From: Alphaproteobacteria bacterium | Lineage (GTDB): Bacteria; Pseudomonadota; Alphaproteobacteria; JAEULC01 | Assembly: GCA_023150455.1 (NCBI GenBank) | Contig: JAKLKW010000024.1 | Location: 1-37,780, forward strand | Reading direction: 5' to 3' | Length of the DNA stretch: 37,780 nt | Shown: positions 15,231 to 26,659 of the stretch, piece after piece | How the letters are laid out: each line of letters begins with the position of its first letter | How positions within the stretch are numbered: position 1 is the first letter of the stretch | Position numbers and translations under genes: made by a program | Notes under the pieces: generated by a model | Told to the model about the DNA's origin: nothing | Seen by the model: only the letters and a program-made list of their open reading frames with translations | Database searches by the model: none

Positions 15231-16852
15231 GCGCGGATCAGGTCGGCGCCCTTCTCGGCGATCATCATCGTCGCGGCATAGGTGTTGGCCGAGGGAATGG
15301 TCGGCATGATCGAGGCATCGACCACGCGCAGGCGCTCGAGCCCGTGCACGCGCAAGGCGTCGTCCACCACGGCCATCCTGTCGCTCGAGGGGCCCATGCG
15401 CGCGGTGCCGACCAGGTGATAGCTGGTGGAGCCGTGGCGGCGGCAGAAATCGAGCATCTCGTCGTCGGTCACGACGTTGGGACCCGGCACCGTCTCGGCC
15501 TCGAGGTATCTCTTCAGTGCCGGCGCGTTGAGCAGGCGGCGGACGAACTGCATGCCGGCGACCATGACCCGCCGGTCGACCGGATGATCGAGGTAGTTCG
15601 GCTGCACGATCGGATCGTCGTAGGGATCGGTCGAGGCGGCGCGCACATGGCCGCGGCTCAAGGGGCGATGCTGCCAGGCGCCGGCGGTGACGCCCGGGTA
15701 GGAGTCGAGGACGTAGTGCTTGCCTTCCTTGTAGCTGCCCGGGGTGAACACGCACTGCAAATCGGGCAGGTCGAGGGCGGGGTCCGATTTCGTGAACATG
15801 AAGACCTGCGACGGCGTCGTCGCCAGGATGCTCGGCCGCCCGAAGGCCCAGCGCAGCACTTCCAGGCCGAGGCGCGGCCCGCGGCTGAGCTCGTTGAGCG
15901 TCACGACCTCGGGCCGGGCGCGCATGACCGCGCGCGCCGCGTAGTGGTCGATGAAGTTCTCGCCCACGCCCGGCAGCGCGTGGAGCACGGGGACGCCGAG
16001 CTGCTGCAGCAGGCCCGGCGCGCCGACGCCGGAGACCTGCAGCAGGCGCGCCGTGTTGACGGTGCCGCTGCACAGGATCACCTCGCGCCGCGCCGTCACG
16101 CGCGATTCCGCGCCGCCGCGCGAACGGACGTAATGCACGCCGGTGGCGCGGCGCAGGTCGAAGCCGACGCGCGTCGCGCGCGCCCCGGTGATCAATCGCA
16201 CATTGCCCTGTCGCAGCGCCGGCTCGAGATAGGCCGCGGCGGAGCTGATGCGCCGTCCCTTGTGGATCGCGCGCTGGAAATAGCCGACGCCTTCCTGCCC
16301 GCCCCCGTTGTAGTCCGGGTTGCGCTTCAGCCCCATCGCGACGCACGTCTCGATGAAGGCCTCCGACACCTCGTGCATCCAGTCCATGTCGGTGACGGGA
16401 ATGGCGCCGTCGCGGCCGCGCACGGCGTCGTCGCCGAAGCCGATGCGCCGCTCGCTGCGCCGGAAATAGGGCAGCACGTCCTGGTAGCCCCAGCCGCGAT
16501 TGCCGAGCTGCGCCCACTGGTCGTAGTCGGCCGGCTGGCCGCGGTTGTAGATCATGCCGTTGATCGAGCCCGAGCCGCCGACGACGCGGCCCTGCGGCGT
16601 CGCGATCCTGCGGCCGTGCGTGTTCGGATTGGGCTCGGTCTTGAACTGCCAGGTGACGGCGGCGTCGGACAGCGTCTTGGTGAAGCCGGCGGGAATGTGG
16701 ATGAAGGGGTTGCGGTCGCGCGGGCCTGCTTCCAGCACGCAGACCGAGACCGACGGATCGGCCGCCAGGCGCGCGGCCAGGATCGACCCGGCCGCGCCGG
16801 CGCCGACGATCACGTAGTCGAAACTCTCTCCGTTCGCTTCGCCCGATGCCAC
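15224..16852 (-). CDS. GMC family FAD-dependent alcohol/choline-type oxidoreductase
   Basis: Flavoprotein of 542 residues. FAD-binding YVIVGAGAAGSILAARLA near the N-terminus, VVGGSGSINGMIYNRG (GMC signature 1), CSGTVNTARLLQVSGVG (signature 2 type), and a C-terminal YHLVGTARMG with the catalytic His and PSANTYA with the partner Asn. This set oxidises primary alcohols to aldehydes, with choline, PEG and alkyl-alcohol dehydrogenases as relatives. The start is taken as GTG at 16852; the frame extends upstream, but the Rossmann motif begins about 12 residues after this start, as is usual. It lies 94 bp downstream of an amine-oxidase-like gene and may share its transcript. Confidence 0.9.
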   Translation of the reverse strand: MASGEANGESFDYVIVGAGAAGSILAARLAADPSVSVCVLEAGPRDRNPFIHIPAGFTKTLSDAAVTWQFKTEPNPNTHGRRIATPQGRVVGGSGSINGMIYNRGQPADYDQWAQLGNRGWGYQDVLPYFRRSERRIGFGDDAVRGRDGAIPVTDMDWMHEVSEAFIETCVAMGLKRNPDYNGGGQEGVGYFQRAIHKGRRISSAAAYLEPALRQGNVRLITGARATRVGFDLRRATGVHYVRSRGGAESRVTARREVILCSGTVNTARLLQVSGVGAPGLLQQLGVPVLHALPGVGENFIDHYAARAVMRARPEVVTLNELSRGPRLGLEVLRWAFGRPSILATTPSQVFMFTKSDPALDLPDLQCVFTPGSYKEGKHYVLDSYPGVTAGAWQHRPLSRGHVRAASTDPYDDPIVQPNYLDHPVDRRVMVAGMQFVRRLLNAPALKRYLEAETVPGPNVVTDDEMLDFCRRHGSTSYHLVGTARMGPSSDRMAVVDDALRVHGLERLRVVDASIMPTIPSANTYAATMMIAEKGADLIRAQ

Positions 16853-16946
16853 GGCACGGCCCCCGCCCGGTTGATTGCGGCAAGATGGCCCAGACCGCGC
16901 GGCGCGGGCAAGCCGCGCGCGGCCGTGGATCGGTCGCCGGAACCGC

Positions 16947-18209
16947 TCAGACGACGTGTACCAGCGCACTGCCGAACTCGAAGGCGGCAGCGCGCAGGGC
17001 GCGGAACGGGACAAGGTCGGGTGGCGTGGGCGGCAGCGGCAGGTCCTTCGGCGGCCCGACGATCCGTCCGGCCAGGATCTTGCCGAACATGGTTCCGGGG
17101 CCGATGCCGCGGCCGTTGTAGCCGTTGAAGCTCAGCACCTGCGGCGCCAGCTCGTGATAGCGAGGCAGGTTGTCCCGCGTCTTGGCGATCTGGCCGTGCC
17201 ATTCGAACTCGAATTCGACGGGACCGAGGACGGGGAACAGCCGCGCCAGGGCGCGCCGCGCATGGGCGCGGTGGACGGCCCCGGCAGCGCCGCCGAACGC
17301 GCCGACGCTGCCGAAGATCAGCCGGCCGGCGGCGTCGGTCCGGAACGAGGCGACGCTGATGCCGGTATCCCACGCGCCCTCGCGGTCGGGCAGGATCATG
17401 CGGCGAGTATTGTCGCCGAGCGGCCGCGTGGCGCACAGGAAGTAGGGCAGCGGCACGAACTCCTCGCGCAACGCCGGGAACAGTCCATCCGAATAGGCGT
17501 TCGTGCCGGCGATCACCCAGTCGGATCGAACGCCGCCCGCGGCGGCGCCGAGTCGCCACTTCCCATCCACGCGCTCGACCGTCGTCACCGCGCTGCGCGT
17601 GAAGATCCGCGCGCCGGCTTGGGCCGCGGCGCGCGCCAGCCCGCGCGCATAGGCGAGCGGCTGGATGGTTCCGGCGCGGTCGTCGCGCAGGGCCGCCCGA
17701 TAACGCGTCGTGCCGACGGCGCTCGCCGTCTCGGCCGCCGTCAGCATGCGGACCGGCGCACCGCGGCGCGACCACTGCTCGCAGCGGGCCTCCAACTCGC
17801 GGATCCCGGCCCTCCCGGCCGCGAGATGCAGCGTGCCGTTGCGCACCGCCTCGCACGCGATGCCGTGCCTGGCGATCAGGTCGAACACGAGGCTCGGCGC
17901 GCGGCCGAGCACGTCCAGCACGCGTTCGCCGTGCTCCGGGCCCAGCGCGTCGCAGGCGCGGTCGGGCATGATCCACATGCCGGCATTGACCAGCCCCATG
18001 TTGCGGCCCGAGCCGCCGAAGCCGATCTCCGCGGCCTCGAGCACGACGACGCGGGCGCCGGCTTCGGCCAGGTGCAGGGCGCTGGACAGGCCGGTGAAGC
18101 CGCCGCCGATGATCGCGACGTCCGTCGCGACCTCGCCCGACAACGCTTCCGTCCGTGGCGCTTCCGGCGCGCTGTGCTGCCACAGGCCATGTGAACGGGG
18201 TTCGAGCAC
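16947..18209 (-). CDS. FAD-dependent amine/amino-acid oxidase, DadA/PuuB-like
   Basis: DAO-family flavoprotein of 420 residues. The dinucleotide motif is ATDVAIIGGGFTGLSSALHLAE, followed by VVVLEAAEIGFGGSGRNMG, typical of gamma-glutamylputrescine oxidase and related enzymes, where Gly/Ser-rich SGRN(M/G)G binds the flavin. The C-terminal GYNGRGIGPGTMFGK closes the FAD site. It would oxidise a C-N bond of an amine or amino acid, releasing an aldehyde or keto acid and hydrogen peroxide or passing electrons to a carrier. Start ATG at 18209. Together with the downstream GMC enzyme and the upstream dehalogenase it makes a run of small-molecule catabolic genes on one strand. Confidence 0.88.
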   Translation of the reverse strand: MLEPRSHGLWQHSAPEAPRTEALSGEVATDVAIIGGGFTGLSSALHLAEAGARVVVLEAAEIGFGGSGRNMGLVNAGMWIMPDRACDALGPEHGERVLDVLGRAPSLVFDLIARHGIACEAVRNGTLHLAAGRAGIRELEARCEQWSRRGAPVRMLTAAETASAVGTTRYRAALRDDRAGTIQPLAYARGLARAAAQAGARIFTRSAVTTVERVDGKWRLGAAAGGVRSDWVIAGTNAYSDGLFPALREEFVPLPYFLCATRPLGDNTRRMILPDREGAWDTGISVASFRTDAAGRLIFGSVGAFGGAAGAVHRAHARRALARLFPVLGPVEFEFEWHGQIAKTRDNLPRYHELAPQVLSFNGYNGRGIGPGTMFGKILAGRIVGPPKDLPLPPTPPDLVPFRALRAAAFEFGSALVHVV

Positions 18210-18314
18210 GAACCTCAGCCTCTCCGGTTGGCAGTCATCTTGTCACTTCACCGAAAGCAGCTTCCAGGTCGCCTTCGCTGCGGCGCGCGCGCGGCCTGTT
18301 CCATCGAGTGGGCC

Positions 18315-19019
18315 TCAGACGAGCGCATCGGCCAGGTCCTTCATCGTCGGCACGACGATGTCCGGCTGGTGCGGCGTCCGGCCGAACGGTCGCCGGCGGC
18401 GGTCGATGAAGGCGGTGCGCATGCCGGCCGACTTGGCGCCGATGCAGTCGAAGGCGTGGTTGGCGACGAACAGCACCTCGTGCATCGTCACCCCCATCAG
18501 CTCGGCGCCCTTGCGGTAGGTCGCGACATGCGGCTTGAAGGCGCTGGCCTCGGCGACCGAGATCACGCGGTCGAACCTTATGCCGTGATGCTGCCTGGCG
18601 GTCTCCAGCATGTCGGGGTCGCCGTTCGACAGCACGACCAGCTTGTAGCGCGTGCCGAGGCGCGCCAGCGCGTCGGGCACCTCGGGAAAGGGCTTCAGGC
18701 GCTCGATCGCGGCCACCAGTGCGCGGACCTCGTCCATCGTGTGCGGGATGCCGGCGCGGTCCAGAACGAAGGACACCGACCGGTGGCCGATCTCGCGGTA
18801 GGGCGTGTGCTCGCGCCCCAGCAGCGCATCGATCATGGAGTTCTCGAAATGCGTCCGCCGCCACCAGGTGACGAAGGCATGAGGATCGCCGGTCCAGCCC
18901 TTCGCCTTCAGGTACGGCGTGGCGACCTCGGTCAGCCCCGTCTGCATGTCGACCACCGTGCCGTACTGGTCGAACATGCAGACCTTCACGCCGTTGCGGA
19001 TTGCGTCGATGGCGCTCAT
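18315..19019 (-). CDS. Type II haloacid dehalogenase (HAD superfamily)
   Basis: Protein of 234 residues. The nucleophile motif CMFDQYGTVVD has D17 as the acyl-enzyme Asp, followed by a helical cap. LVVLSNGDPDML is motif II, and FVANHAFDCIGAKSAGMRTAFIDR is the C-terminal motif with the Asp needed for water activation. These match L-2-haloacid dehalogenases, which convert 2-haloacids to 2-hydroxyacids; some relatives are phosphatases. Two ATGs lie six bases apart; the second (19019) sits at better distance from GGGGG, so I use it. Motif I reads DQYGT instead of the commoner DAYGT. The real substrate may not be halogenated. Confidence 0.88.
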   Translation of the reverse strand: MSAIDAIRNGVKVCMFDQYGTVVDMQTGLTEVATPYLKAKGWTGDPHAFVTWWRRTHFENSMIDALLGREHTPYREIGHRSVSFVLDRAGIPHTMDEVRALVAAIERLKPFPEVPDALARLGTRYKLVVLSNGDPDMLETARQHHGIRFDRVISVAEASAFKPHVATYRKGAELMGVTMHEVLFVANHAFDCIGAKSAGMRTAFIDRRRRPFGRTPHQPDIVVPTMKDLADALV

Positions 19020-19206
19020 GCGCATTACCCCCGCTGCGCGTGCCGGTCGGCGCGCGTCGGGTGCCAGTTTGGAGTCGAGTCTGCGTTCCTGGCTATGTGC
19101 CCGGCCGCATGGCCGTGGTGTGCGCGCCGCAACGCACGCCGAACGGCCGGCCAGGCGGCCGTTGATCCGGCCGCCGCCAATGCTTGGCGCGCGGATCGGC
19201 GCGCGC

Positions 19207-19545
19207 CTAGTGCCAGCCGCCCGGGATGTAGACCCAGTTGGGACCGCGCGCCTCCCAGTGGCCGGGCACCCAGATGGCGCCGCGGCGCGGCCGGTCGATG
19301 TAGCGGCCGGAGACCCAGACCCAGCGCCGGCCGTTCCAGTGCCAGTGTCCCTGGCGCCAAATCGCGATCTCGCGCCGCCTGTGCGGGGGCGGCGGAATCC
19401 GCTCGTAGCGCGGCGGCGGCGGCTCGTGCGGCGCGATGATCACCGTGCCCGGCGGCGGATAGGGCTGCGCCCGCGCCGCCGCCGGCAGTACGAGCGCCGC
19501 GCCGGCTCCGGCCATCAGGAAAAAACGACGTGATATCAAAGACAT
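19207..19545 (-). CDS. Secreted YXWGXW-repeat protein
   Basis: Small protein of 112 residues. The N-terminus SLISRRFFLMAGAGAALVL followed by AAARA is a signal peptide with a twin-arginine-like RR. The mature chain is Pro-rich (PPPGTVIIAPHEPPPPR), then has three Trp/Gly/His repeats, IWRQGHWHWNGRRWVWVSGR, then IWVPGHWEARGPNWVYIPGGWH. This is the pattern of YXWGXW-repeat proteins (PF12779) of proteobacteria, extracytoplasmic and of unknown role. I chose the ATG at 19545, which gives the signal peptide; an upstream extension to 19587 would bury it. It is isolated, with 188 bp to the dehalogenase and 179 bp to rpmB. Confidence 0.8.
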   Translation of the reverse strand: MSLISRRFFLMAGAGAALVLPAAARAQPYPPPGTVIIAPHEPPPPRYERIPPPPHRRREIAIWRQGHWHWNGRRWVWVSGRYIDRPRRGAIWVPGHWEARGPNWVYIPGGWH

Positions 19546-19724
19546 GGGACGGGGCTCCCATCGCAGAGTGACCGCTCCCCCAGGCATTCACCATGTTGGA
19601 ACAGCAGGGGCGGGTCAAGGCCGCCCACCCCGTGCCGGGTTGCCTTGACGCCCCCGGCCGCTTGCCGTAAAAGCCGCGTTCCCCCAAGAGACCAAAGACC
19701 GAAGAAGACCAAAGGATTACTGCC

Positions 19725-20027
19725 ATGGCTCGCCGCTGCCTCATTTCCGGGAAGGGCGTGCTGACCGGAAACAACGTCAGCCATTCCAAGCGCCACACGC
19801 GCCGGCGCTTCCTGCCCAACCTGCAGAAGATCAGCCTCGTCAGCGACGCGCTCGGGGTGCCGGTGCGGCTGCGCGTGAGCACGCGCGGCATCCGCACGAT
19901 CGAGATCAACGGCGGCATCGACGCCTACCTGCTCGGCATGTCGGACGCTTCCCTGTCGCAGGAGGCGCTGCGCCTCAAGCGCCGCATCGAGAAGGCCGCG
20001 CAGAAGCGCGCCTCCGCCGCGGCCTGA
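19725..20027 (+). CDS. rpmB: 50S ribosomal protein L28
   Basis: Ribosomal protein bL28, 100 residues, basic. [20 protein letters not shown] and [13 protein letters not shown] at the start are diagnostic, and [20 protein letters not shown] is the following core. Alphaproteobacterial L28 is longer than the E. coli form, as here, with an Ala/Lys-rich tail ending KRASAAA. The stop codon lies inside a CCGCGG / CCGCGG hairpin (20017-20034), which may help end transcription, although no T-run follows. Confidence 0.97.
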   Translation: MARRCLISGKGVLTGNNVSHSKRHTRRRFLPNLQKISLVSDALGVPVRLRVSTRGIRTIEINGGIDAYLLGMSDASLSQEALRLKRRIEKAAQKRASAAA

Positions 20028-20173
20028 GCCGCGGGCCGGCTGCCGCAGGGACTCCTCTTTCCCCACCGCTCTCGCTTCCTCCGGCAGGCACCGGCGCCGC
20101 GGCTTCGCCGCGACGACAGATCGACGTAATCTCCCCTGCCGCCGCTTTCGGCGCGGCTCGAGGGGGAGTCGAC

Positions 20174-20824
20174 ATGCAGGCCCATCCGGAGTTTCCCAAT
20201 CTCTTCGTGCTCGATCATCCGCTGATCCAGCACAAGCTGACCTTGATGCGCATGAAGGCGACGCCGACCGGCGCCTTCCGCCAGCTGCTCAAGGAGATCG
20301 CGCTGCTGATGGGCTACGAGGTGACGCGCGAGCTGCCGCTGACCATCAAGCGCATCGAGACGCCATTGGCGCCGATGGACGCGCCGTCGATCGCCGGCAA
20401 GAAGGTGGCGATCGTGCCGATCCTGCGCGCAGGGCTGGTGATGGCCGAGGCGCTCAACCAGCTGATGCCGTCGGCGCGCGAAGGCCATATCGGGCTCTAC
20501 CGCGACCATGACACCAAGATGCCGGTCGAGTACCTGGTGAAGCTGCCGGCGCCGGACGGGCGCCTGTTCATCCTGGTCGACCCGATGCTGGCGACCGGCA
20601 ACTCGGCCGTGCACGCCGCCGACGTGGTCAACCGCCACGGCGTGCCGGACGACCGTATCCGCCTGATGGCGCTGGTCTCCGCGCCCGAGGGCGTGCGCGT
20701 GTTCCACCGGAAGCACCCCGGCGTGAAGGTGTTCACCGCCGCGCTCGACAGCCACTTGAACGACAACGCCTATATCGTGCCCGGCCTCGGCGACGCCGGC
20801 GACCGGCTGTTCGGGACGAAGTAG
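20174..20824 (+). CDS. upp: Uracil phosphoribosyltransferase
   Basis: Pyrimidine salvage enzyme that makes UMP from uracil and PRPP, 216 residues. Visible are [12 protein letters not shown] at the start, [14 protein letters not shown] (81-94), [14 protein letters not shown] and the PRPP loop [13 protein letters not shown] (133-145), then a C-terminal [16 protein letters not shown] that binds uracil. The length is about that of E. coli Upp. ATG at 20174 follows GAGGGGGAG. The upstream 146 bp after rpmB carry a short GC hairpin (about 20098-20112) and no gene. It runs convergently into the CO dehydrogenase maturation genes, with nine bases between the stops. Confidence 0.97.
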   Translation: MQAHPEFPNLFVLDHPLIQHKLTLMRMKATPTGAFRQLLKEIALLMGYEVTRELPLTIKRIETPLAPMDAPSIAGKKVAIVPILRAGLVMAEALNQLMPSAREGHIGLYRDHDTKMPVEYLVKLPAPDGRLFILVDPMLATGNSAVHAADVVNRHGVPDDRIRLMALVSAPEGVRVFHRKHPGVKVFTAALDSHLNDNAYIVPGLGDAGDRLFGTK

Positions 20825-20833
20825 CCGCGTCGT

Positions 20834-21664
20834 TCAGGCAGCGGGCGCGCCGCGCGGGGCGGGCCGGCGCAGCGCGGCGATGATCTCGGCCAGGATCGAG
20901 ACCGCGATCTCCTCCGGCGTGATGGCGCCGAGGTCGAGCCCGGCGGGGATCTTGACGCGGGCGAGAAGCGCGGGATCCAGGCCGTCCTCGGCGAGCGCCG
21001 CCCTGAGCGCCTCGCCCTTCTTGCGGCTGCCGACGAAGGCGACGTGGTCGGTCTCGGCGGCGAGCGCGGCGCTGAGCGCCGCCTCGTCGCCGCGGCCCTG
21101 CGTCGACACCACCACGAAGCGCATGCCGGCCTCGCTCGCCGGCAGGGCGTAGCCCTCGATGCGGCGGTCGACCTCGGCGAAGGCGCCTTGCTCGGCCGCC
21201 GGCGCGCAAGCAGTAACGGCGAAGCCCGTCCGGCGCGCCAGGTCGGCGACCGCGACCGCGACCGGGCTCGCGCCGCACACCACGACCTGCGGCCGCGGCA
21301 GCACCGGCTCGACGAACACGTCCATCGTGCCCTCGCTCGGGCACATGTTCCTGGCGAAGCGCACGCCTTCCCGCTCGTCGCCGGCCGCGACGCCGCGCTC
21401 GGCCAGCAGGTCCGGCGGCTGGATCGAGACCAGCCGCGACCGGCCGTCGGCGATCGCCTCGCGCGCGGCCTTGAGCACGGCGGCACGCGCGCAGCCGCCG
21501 CCGATCCAGCCTTCCGAGATCGTGCCGTCCGGCAGGATCACCGCCTTGGCGCCGGCCTTCACGGCGGTCGCGGCGACGGTGCGCACGACCGTCGCCAGCG
21601 CGAAGGGTTTGCCGCTCGTCTTCAAGTCGGCCACGCGGTCGAGGAGATCGACGCCGGGTCGCAT
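20834..21664 (-). CDS. coxF: CoxF, XdhC/CoxI family molybdoenzyme maturation factor
   Basis: Protein of 276 residues. The N-terminal XdhC/CoxI domain has ALATVVRTVAATAVKAGAKA and EGWIGGGCARAAVL, the conserved GGGC region; the C-terminal Rossmann domain has VVVCGASPVAVAVADLA and HVAFVGSRKK. XdhC-type proteins bind molybdenum cofactor and help add its terminal sulfur; in the cox operon of Oligotropha the equivalent CoxF is thought to act in building the Mo-S-Cu site. The ATG overlaps the stop of the coxE-like gene by one base (TGATG), making it the last gene of the set. The symbol is by family and position. Confidence 0.85.
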   Translation of the reverse strand: MRPGVDLLDRVADLKTSGKPFALATVVRTVAATAVKAGAKAVILPDGTISEGWIGGGCARAAVLKAAREAIADGRSRLVSIQPPDLLAERGVAAGDEREGVRFARNMCPSEGTMDVFVEPVLPRPQVVVCGASPVAVAVADLARRTGFAVTACAPAAEQGAFAEVDRRIEGYALPASEAGMRFVVVSTQGRGDEAALSAALAAETDHVAFVGSRKKGEALRAALAEDGLDPALLARVKIPAGLDLGAITPEEIAVSILAEIIAALRRPAPRGAPAA

Positions 21665-22833
21665 CACAGCCTTGCCAGATAGGGTTCCAGGGCGGCCAGG
21701 CTCTCGAGGCTGTGCGCCGGCGCGAGCAGGTCGACATGGGGCAGCGCCGCCTGCATGCCGCGCGCCTCGGGCCGGTAGTCGCGCCAGCCGATCAGCGGGT
21801 TGAGCCAGACGATGCGGCGGCAGCGCTGCCTGAGGCGCCGCATCGCGGCCGCCAGCTGCTCCGGCGCGCCGGTGTCGTAGCCGTCCGAGACGATCATCAC
21901 GGCCGTGCGCGCGTTGATGACGCGCCGCGCGTGCCAGCGGTTGAAGTCGGCGAGGCACTGGCCGATGCGCGTGCCGCCGCCGATGCCCTCGGCCATCAGC
22001 GACAGCCGGTCGACCGCGCGCGCCACGTCGCGGTCGCGCAGCGACGCCGAGATGTGCGCGAGCCGCGTGTGGAACACGAAGGCTTCCGACTCGCGGAAGG
22101 CGTCGACGACGCCGTGCAGGAATCGCACGAAGAAGGCGGTGTAGGGCGCCATCGAGCCGGAGGCGTCGAGCAGCACGACCAGCCGAAGCGGCTTCCGCTT
22201 GCGCCGGCGCCAGGCGAGGTCGATCGGCGTGCCGCCATGCGACACGCTGCGATGGATGGTGCGCCGGAGGTCGAGCCGGCGCCCGCGCCGGCGCGCCTGC
22301 TCGCGCCGCACCAGCCGCGCCCGCATGCGCCGGGCGAGGCGCTCGGCCAGGGCATTGGTCGCCGCGATCTCCGCCGGATCGACGACGTGCCGCAGGTCGG
22401 CGGCCGCCCGCAGCGCCGCCGCCGACGCGAGGGTCGCGTGCGGGCGCGGGTCGGCGCTGCGCTCGCCGGTGCTGCCGGCGGCCGGCTCGAGCCGGCCGGG
22501 CGCGCCCGGCGCATCCGACGTCGGCAGGCGTTGCATCGACGGCCGGCCCTTGTCGGACGCGCCCGTCGCCGGCCGCACCTGTCGCACGCGCCTTCCCTGC
22601 CAGTAGGCCGCGAAAATCTCGTCGAAACGCTCCCAGTCCGAATGCGTGGCGCAGAACAGGGCGCGCAGCGCCGGGCGCACGATCGCCGGATCCGCCGCGT
22701 CCGGCGCGGCCAGTATCGCCAGCGCGTCGCGCGTCTCGGCCAGGCCGACGGCGAAGCCGTTGTCGCGCAGCGTGCGCGCGAAGCCGGCGAGCCTGCGCCG
22801 GGCGGCCCCGCCGATCGCTGCGACGGCCGGCAT
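21664..22833 (-). CDS. coxE: CoxE, von Willebrand A-domain maturation protein
   Basis: Protein of 389 residues. The N-terminal half has the helical SDWERFDEIFAAYWQG segment seen in CoxE proteins, a low-complexity linker at about 90-135, and a C-terminal vWA domain whose metal-site motif DASGS lies at 223-227, with VMIVSDGYDTG further on. CoxE works with the AAA+ protein CoxD; in Oligotropha this pair is needed to insert sulfur and copper into the active site of CO dehydrogenase. Both ends overlap neighbours by one base (TGATG), which supports stoichiometric co-translation with CoxD and CoxF. Confidence 0.88.
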   Translation of the reverse strand: MPAVAAIGGAARRRLAGFARTLRDNGFAVGLAETRDALAILAAPDAADPAIVRPALRALFCATHSDWERFDEIFAAYWQGRRVRQVRPATGASDKGRPSMQRLPTSDAPGAPGRLEPAAGSTGERSADPRPHATLASAAALRAAADLRHVVDPAEIAATNALAERLARRMRARLVRREQARRRGRRLDLRRTIHRSVSHGGTPIDLAWRRRKRKPLRLVVLLDASGSMAPYTAFFVRFLHGVVDAFRESEAFVFHTRLAHISASLRDRDVARAVDRLSLMAEGIGGGTRIGQCLADFNRWHARRVINARTAVMIVSDGYDTGAPEQLAAAMRRLRQRCRRIVWLNPLIGWRDYRPEARGMQAALPHVDLLAPAHSLESLAALEPYLARL

Positions 22834-23714
22834 CAGGCGACCTTCCCGAGCAGGCGATCGGTGACCTCGCGGGTCAGGCGCGCGCGGTCCTCATGCGTCT
22901 TGACGAGGCAGATCATCGTCTCGTGCACCGCCTCGGGCGCCTGGCGCAGGTCGTGCACCTCGAGCCCGGCCAAGGTCGCCGCCCAGTCGAGGGTCTCGGC
23001 CACGCCCGGCACCTTGCGCAGGTCCTCCCGGCGCACCGAGGCGACCATGCGCGCGACCTGGCGGGCGAGCGCCGCGTCGATGCCCGGCAGGCGCGTGGTG
23101 ATGATGCGCGCCTCGCGCTCGACGTCGGGGAAGTCCACGTAGTGGTAGAGGCAGCGCCGACGCAGCGCGTCCGACAGCTCGCGCGTGCCGTTCGAGGTCA
23201 GCACGACGCGCGGGATGCTCTTCGCCTTGACCGTGCCGAGCTCGGGGATGCTGACCTGGAAGTCCGACAGCAGCTCCAGGAGGAAGGCCTCGAACTCCTC
23301 GTCGGCGCGGTCGACCTCGTCGACCAGCAGCACCGGCGGCGTCGCGCGCCGGATCGCCGCCAGCAGCGGCCGCTCCAGCAGGTACTTCTCCGAGAAGATG
23401 TGCTCCTCGATCGCGTCGGCGCTCGTGCCGGCGCCCTCGTGCGCCTTGATCGCCAGGAGCTGGCGCTGGTAGTTCCACTCGTAGAGCGCGGCGCCCTGGT
23501 CGAGTCCCTCGTAGCATTGCAGCCGGATCAGCTCGCACCCGTGCACCGCGGCCAGCGCCTTGGCGACCTCGGTCTTGCCGACGCCGGCCTCGCCCTCGAG
23601 CAGCAGCGGCCGCTTCAGGTAGTCCATGAGCCACAGCGCCGTGGCCAGGTCGCGGTCGGCGACGTATCCCGCCGCCTCCAGCCGTTCGGCGATGCGGTCA
23701 CGCTCCGCGATCAT
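22833..23714 (-). CDS. coxD: CoxD, MoxR-type AAA+ ATPase
   Basis: AAA+ ATPase of 293 residues. Walker A GEAGVGKT (41-48), Walker B VLLVDEVD (128-135), sensor 1 VLTSNGTRELSDALRRRC with the arginine finger. It belongs to the MoxR group that pairs with vWA proteins; CoxD remodels apo-CO dehydrogenase so that the Cu-S part of the active site can be built. The start is ATG at 23714, ten bases after the coxL stop, and the stop overlaps the coxE start. The related cobS gene at 35027-36025 encodes another MoxR-like ATPase in this window, but the two are clearly different proteins. Confidence 0.92.
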   Translation of the reverse strand: MIAERDRIAERLEAAGYVADRDLATALWLMDYLKRPLLLEGEAGVGKTEVAKALAAVHGCELIRLQCYEGLDQGAALYEWNYQRQLLAIKAHEGAGTSADAIEEHIFSEKYLLERPLLAAIRRATPPVLLVDEVDRADEEFEAFLLELLSDFQVSIPELGTVKAKSIPRVVLTSNGTRELSDALRRRCLYHYVDFPDVEREARIITTRLPGIDAALARQVARMVASVRREDLRKVPGVAETLDWAATLAGLEVHDLRQAPEAVHETMICLVKTHEDRARLTREVTDRLLGKVA

Positions 23715-23723
23715 GCCGCGGCT

Positions 23724-26140
<2,417 letters not shown>

Positions 26141-26144
<4 letters not shown>

Positions 26145-26641
26145 TCCGCGGCCTCCTTGACGGGCGCGCCGGCGAGCCTGGCGGCGGCGTATTGAATGGC
26201 CTTCACGATGTTCTGGTAGCCGGTGCAGCGGCAGAGATTGCCGGCGATGCCGGCCCGGATCTCGTCCTCGCTCGGGCGCGGGTTCTCCTCGAGCAGGCGA
26301 TAGCCGCGCGTCAGCATGCCGGGCGTGCAGAAGCCGCATTGCAGCCCGTGCATCTCGCGGAAGCCTTCCTGCAGCGCGTGCAGCGTGCCGCCGGGCGCGG
26401 CGAGGCCCTCGACCGTCAGGATGTCGGCGCCGTCGGCCTGCACCGCGAACATGGTGCAGGATTTCACCGACCTTCCGTCGAGGTCGACCGTGCAGGCGCC
26501 GCAATGGCTGGTATCGCAGCCGACATGCGCGCCGGTCAGGTTCAGCTGCTCGCGCAGGAAATGGATCAGCAGCGTGCGCGGCTCGACCAGCCCTTCGGCC
26601 GGCGCGCCGTTCACCTTCATCGTCACCTGGACCTTGGCCAT
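26141..26641 (-). CDS. coxS: CO dehydrogenase small [2Fe-2S] subunit
   Basis: Iron-sulfur subunit of 166 residues. The plant-type [2Fe-2S] cluster is bound by C42, C47, C50 ([10 protein letters not shown]) and C62; the C-terminal helical-domain cluster by C102, C105 (CGFCTPGM), C137 and C139 (CRCTGY). All eight are at the same numbers as I recall for Oligotropha CoxS. It passes electrons from the molybdenum site in CoxL to FAD in CoxM. It sits 18 bp after coxM and overlaps coxL by four bases. Confidence 0.97.
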
Positions 26642-26659
26642 CGTCTTCCCTCCCGCGCC

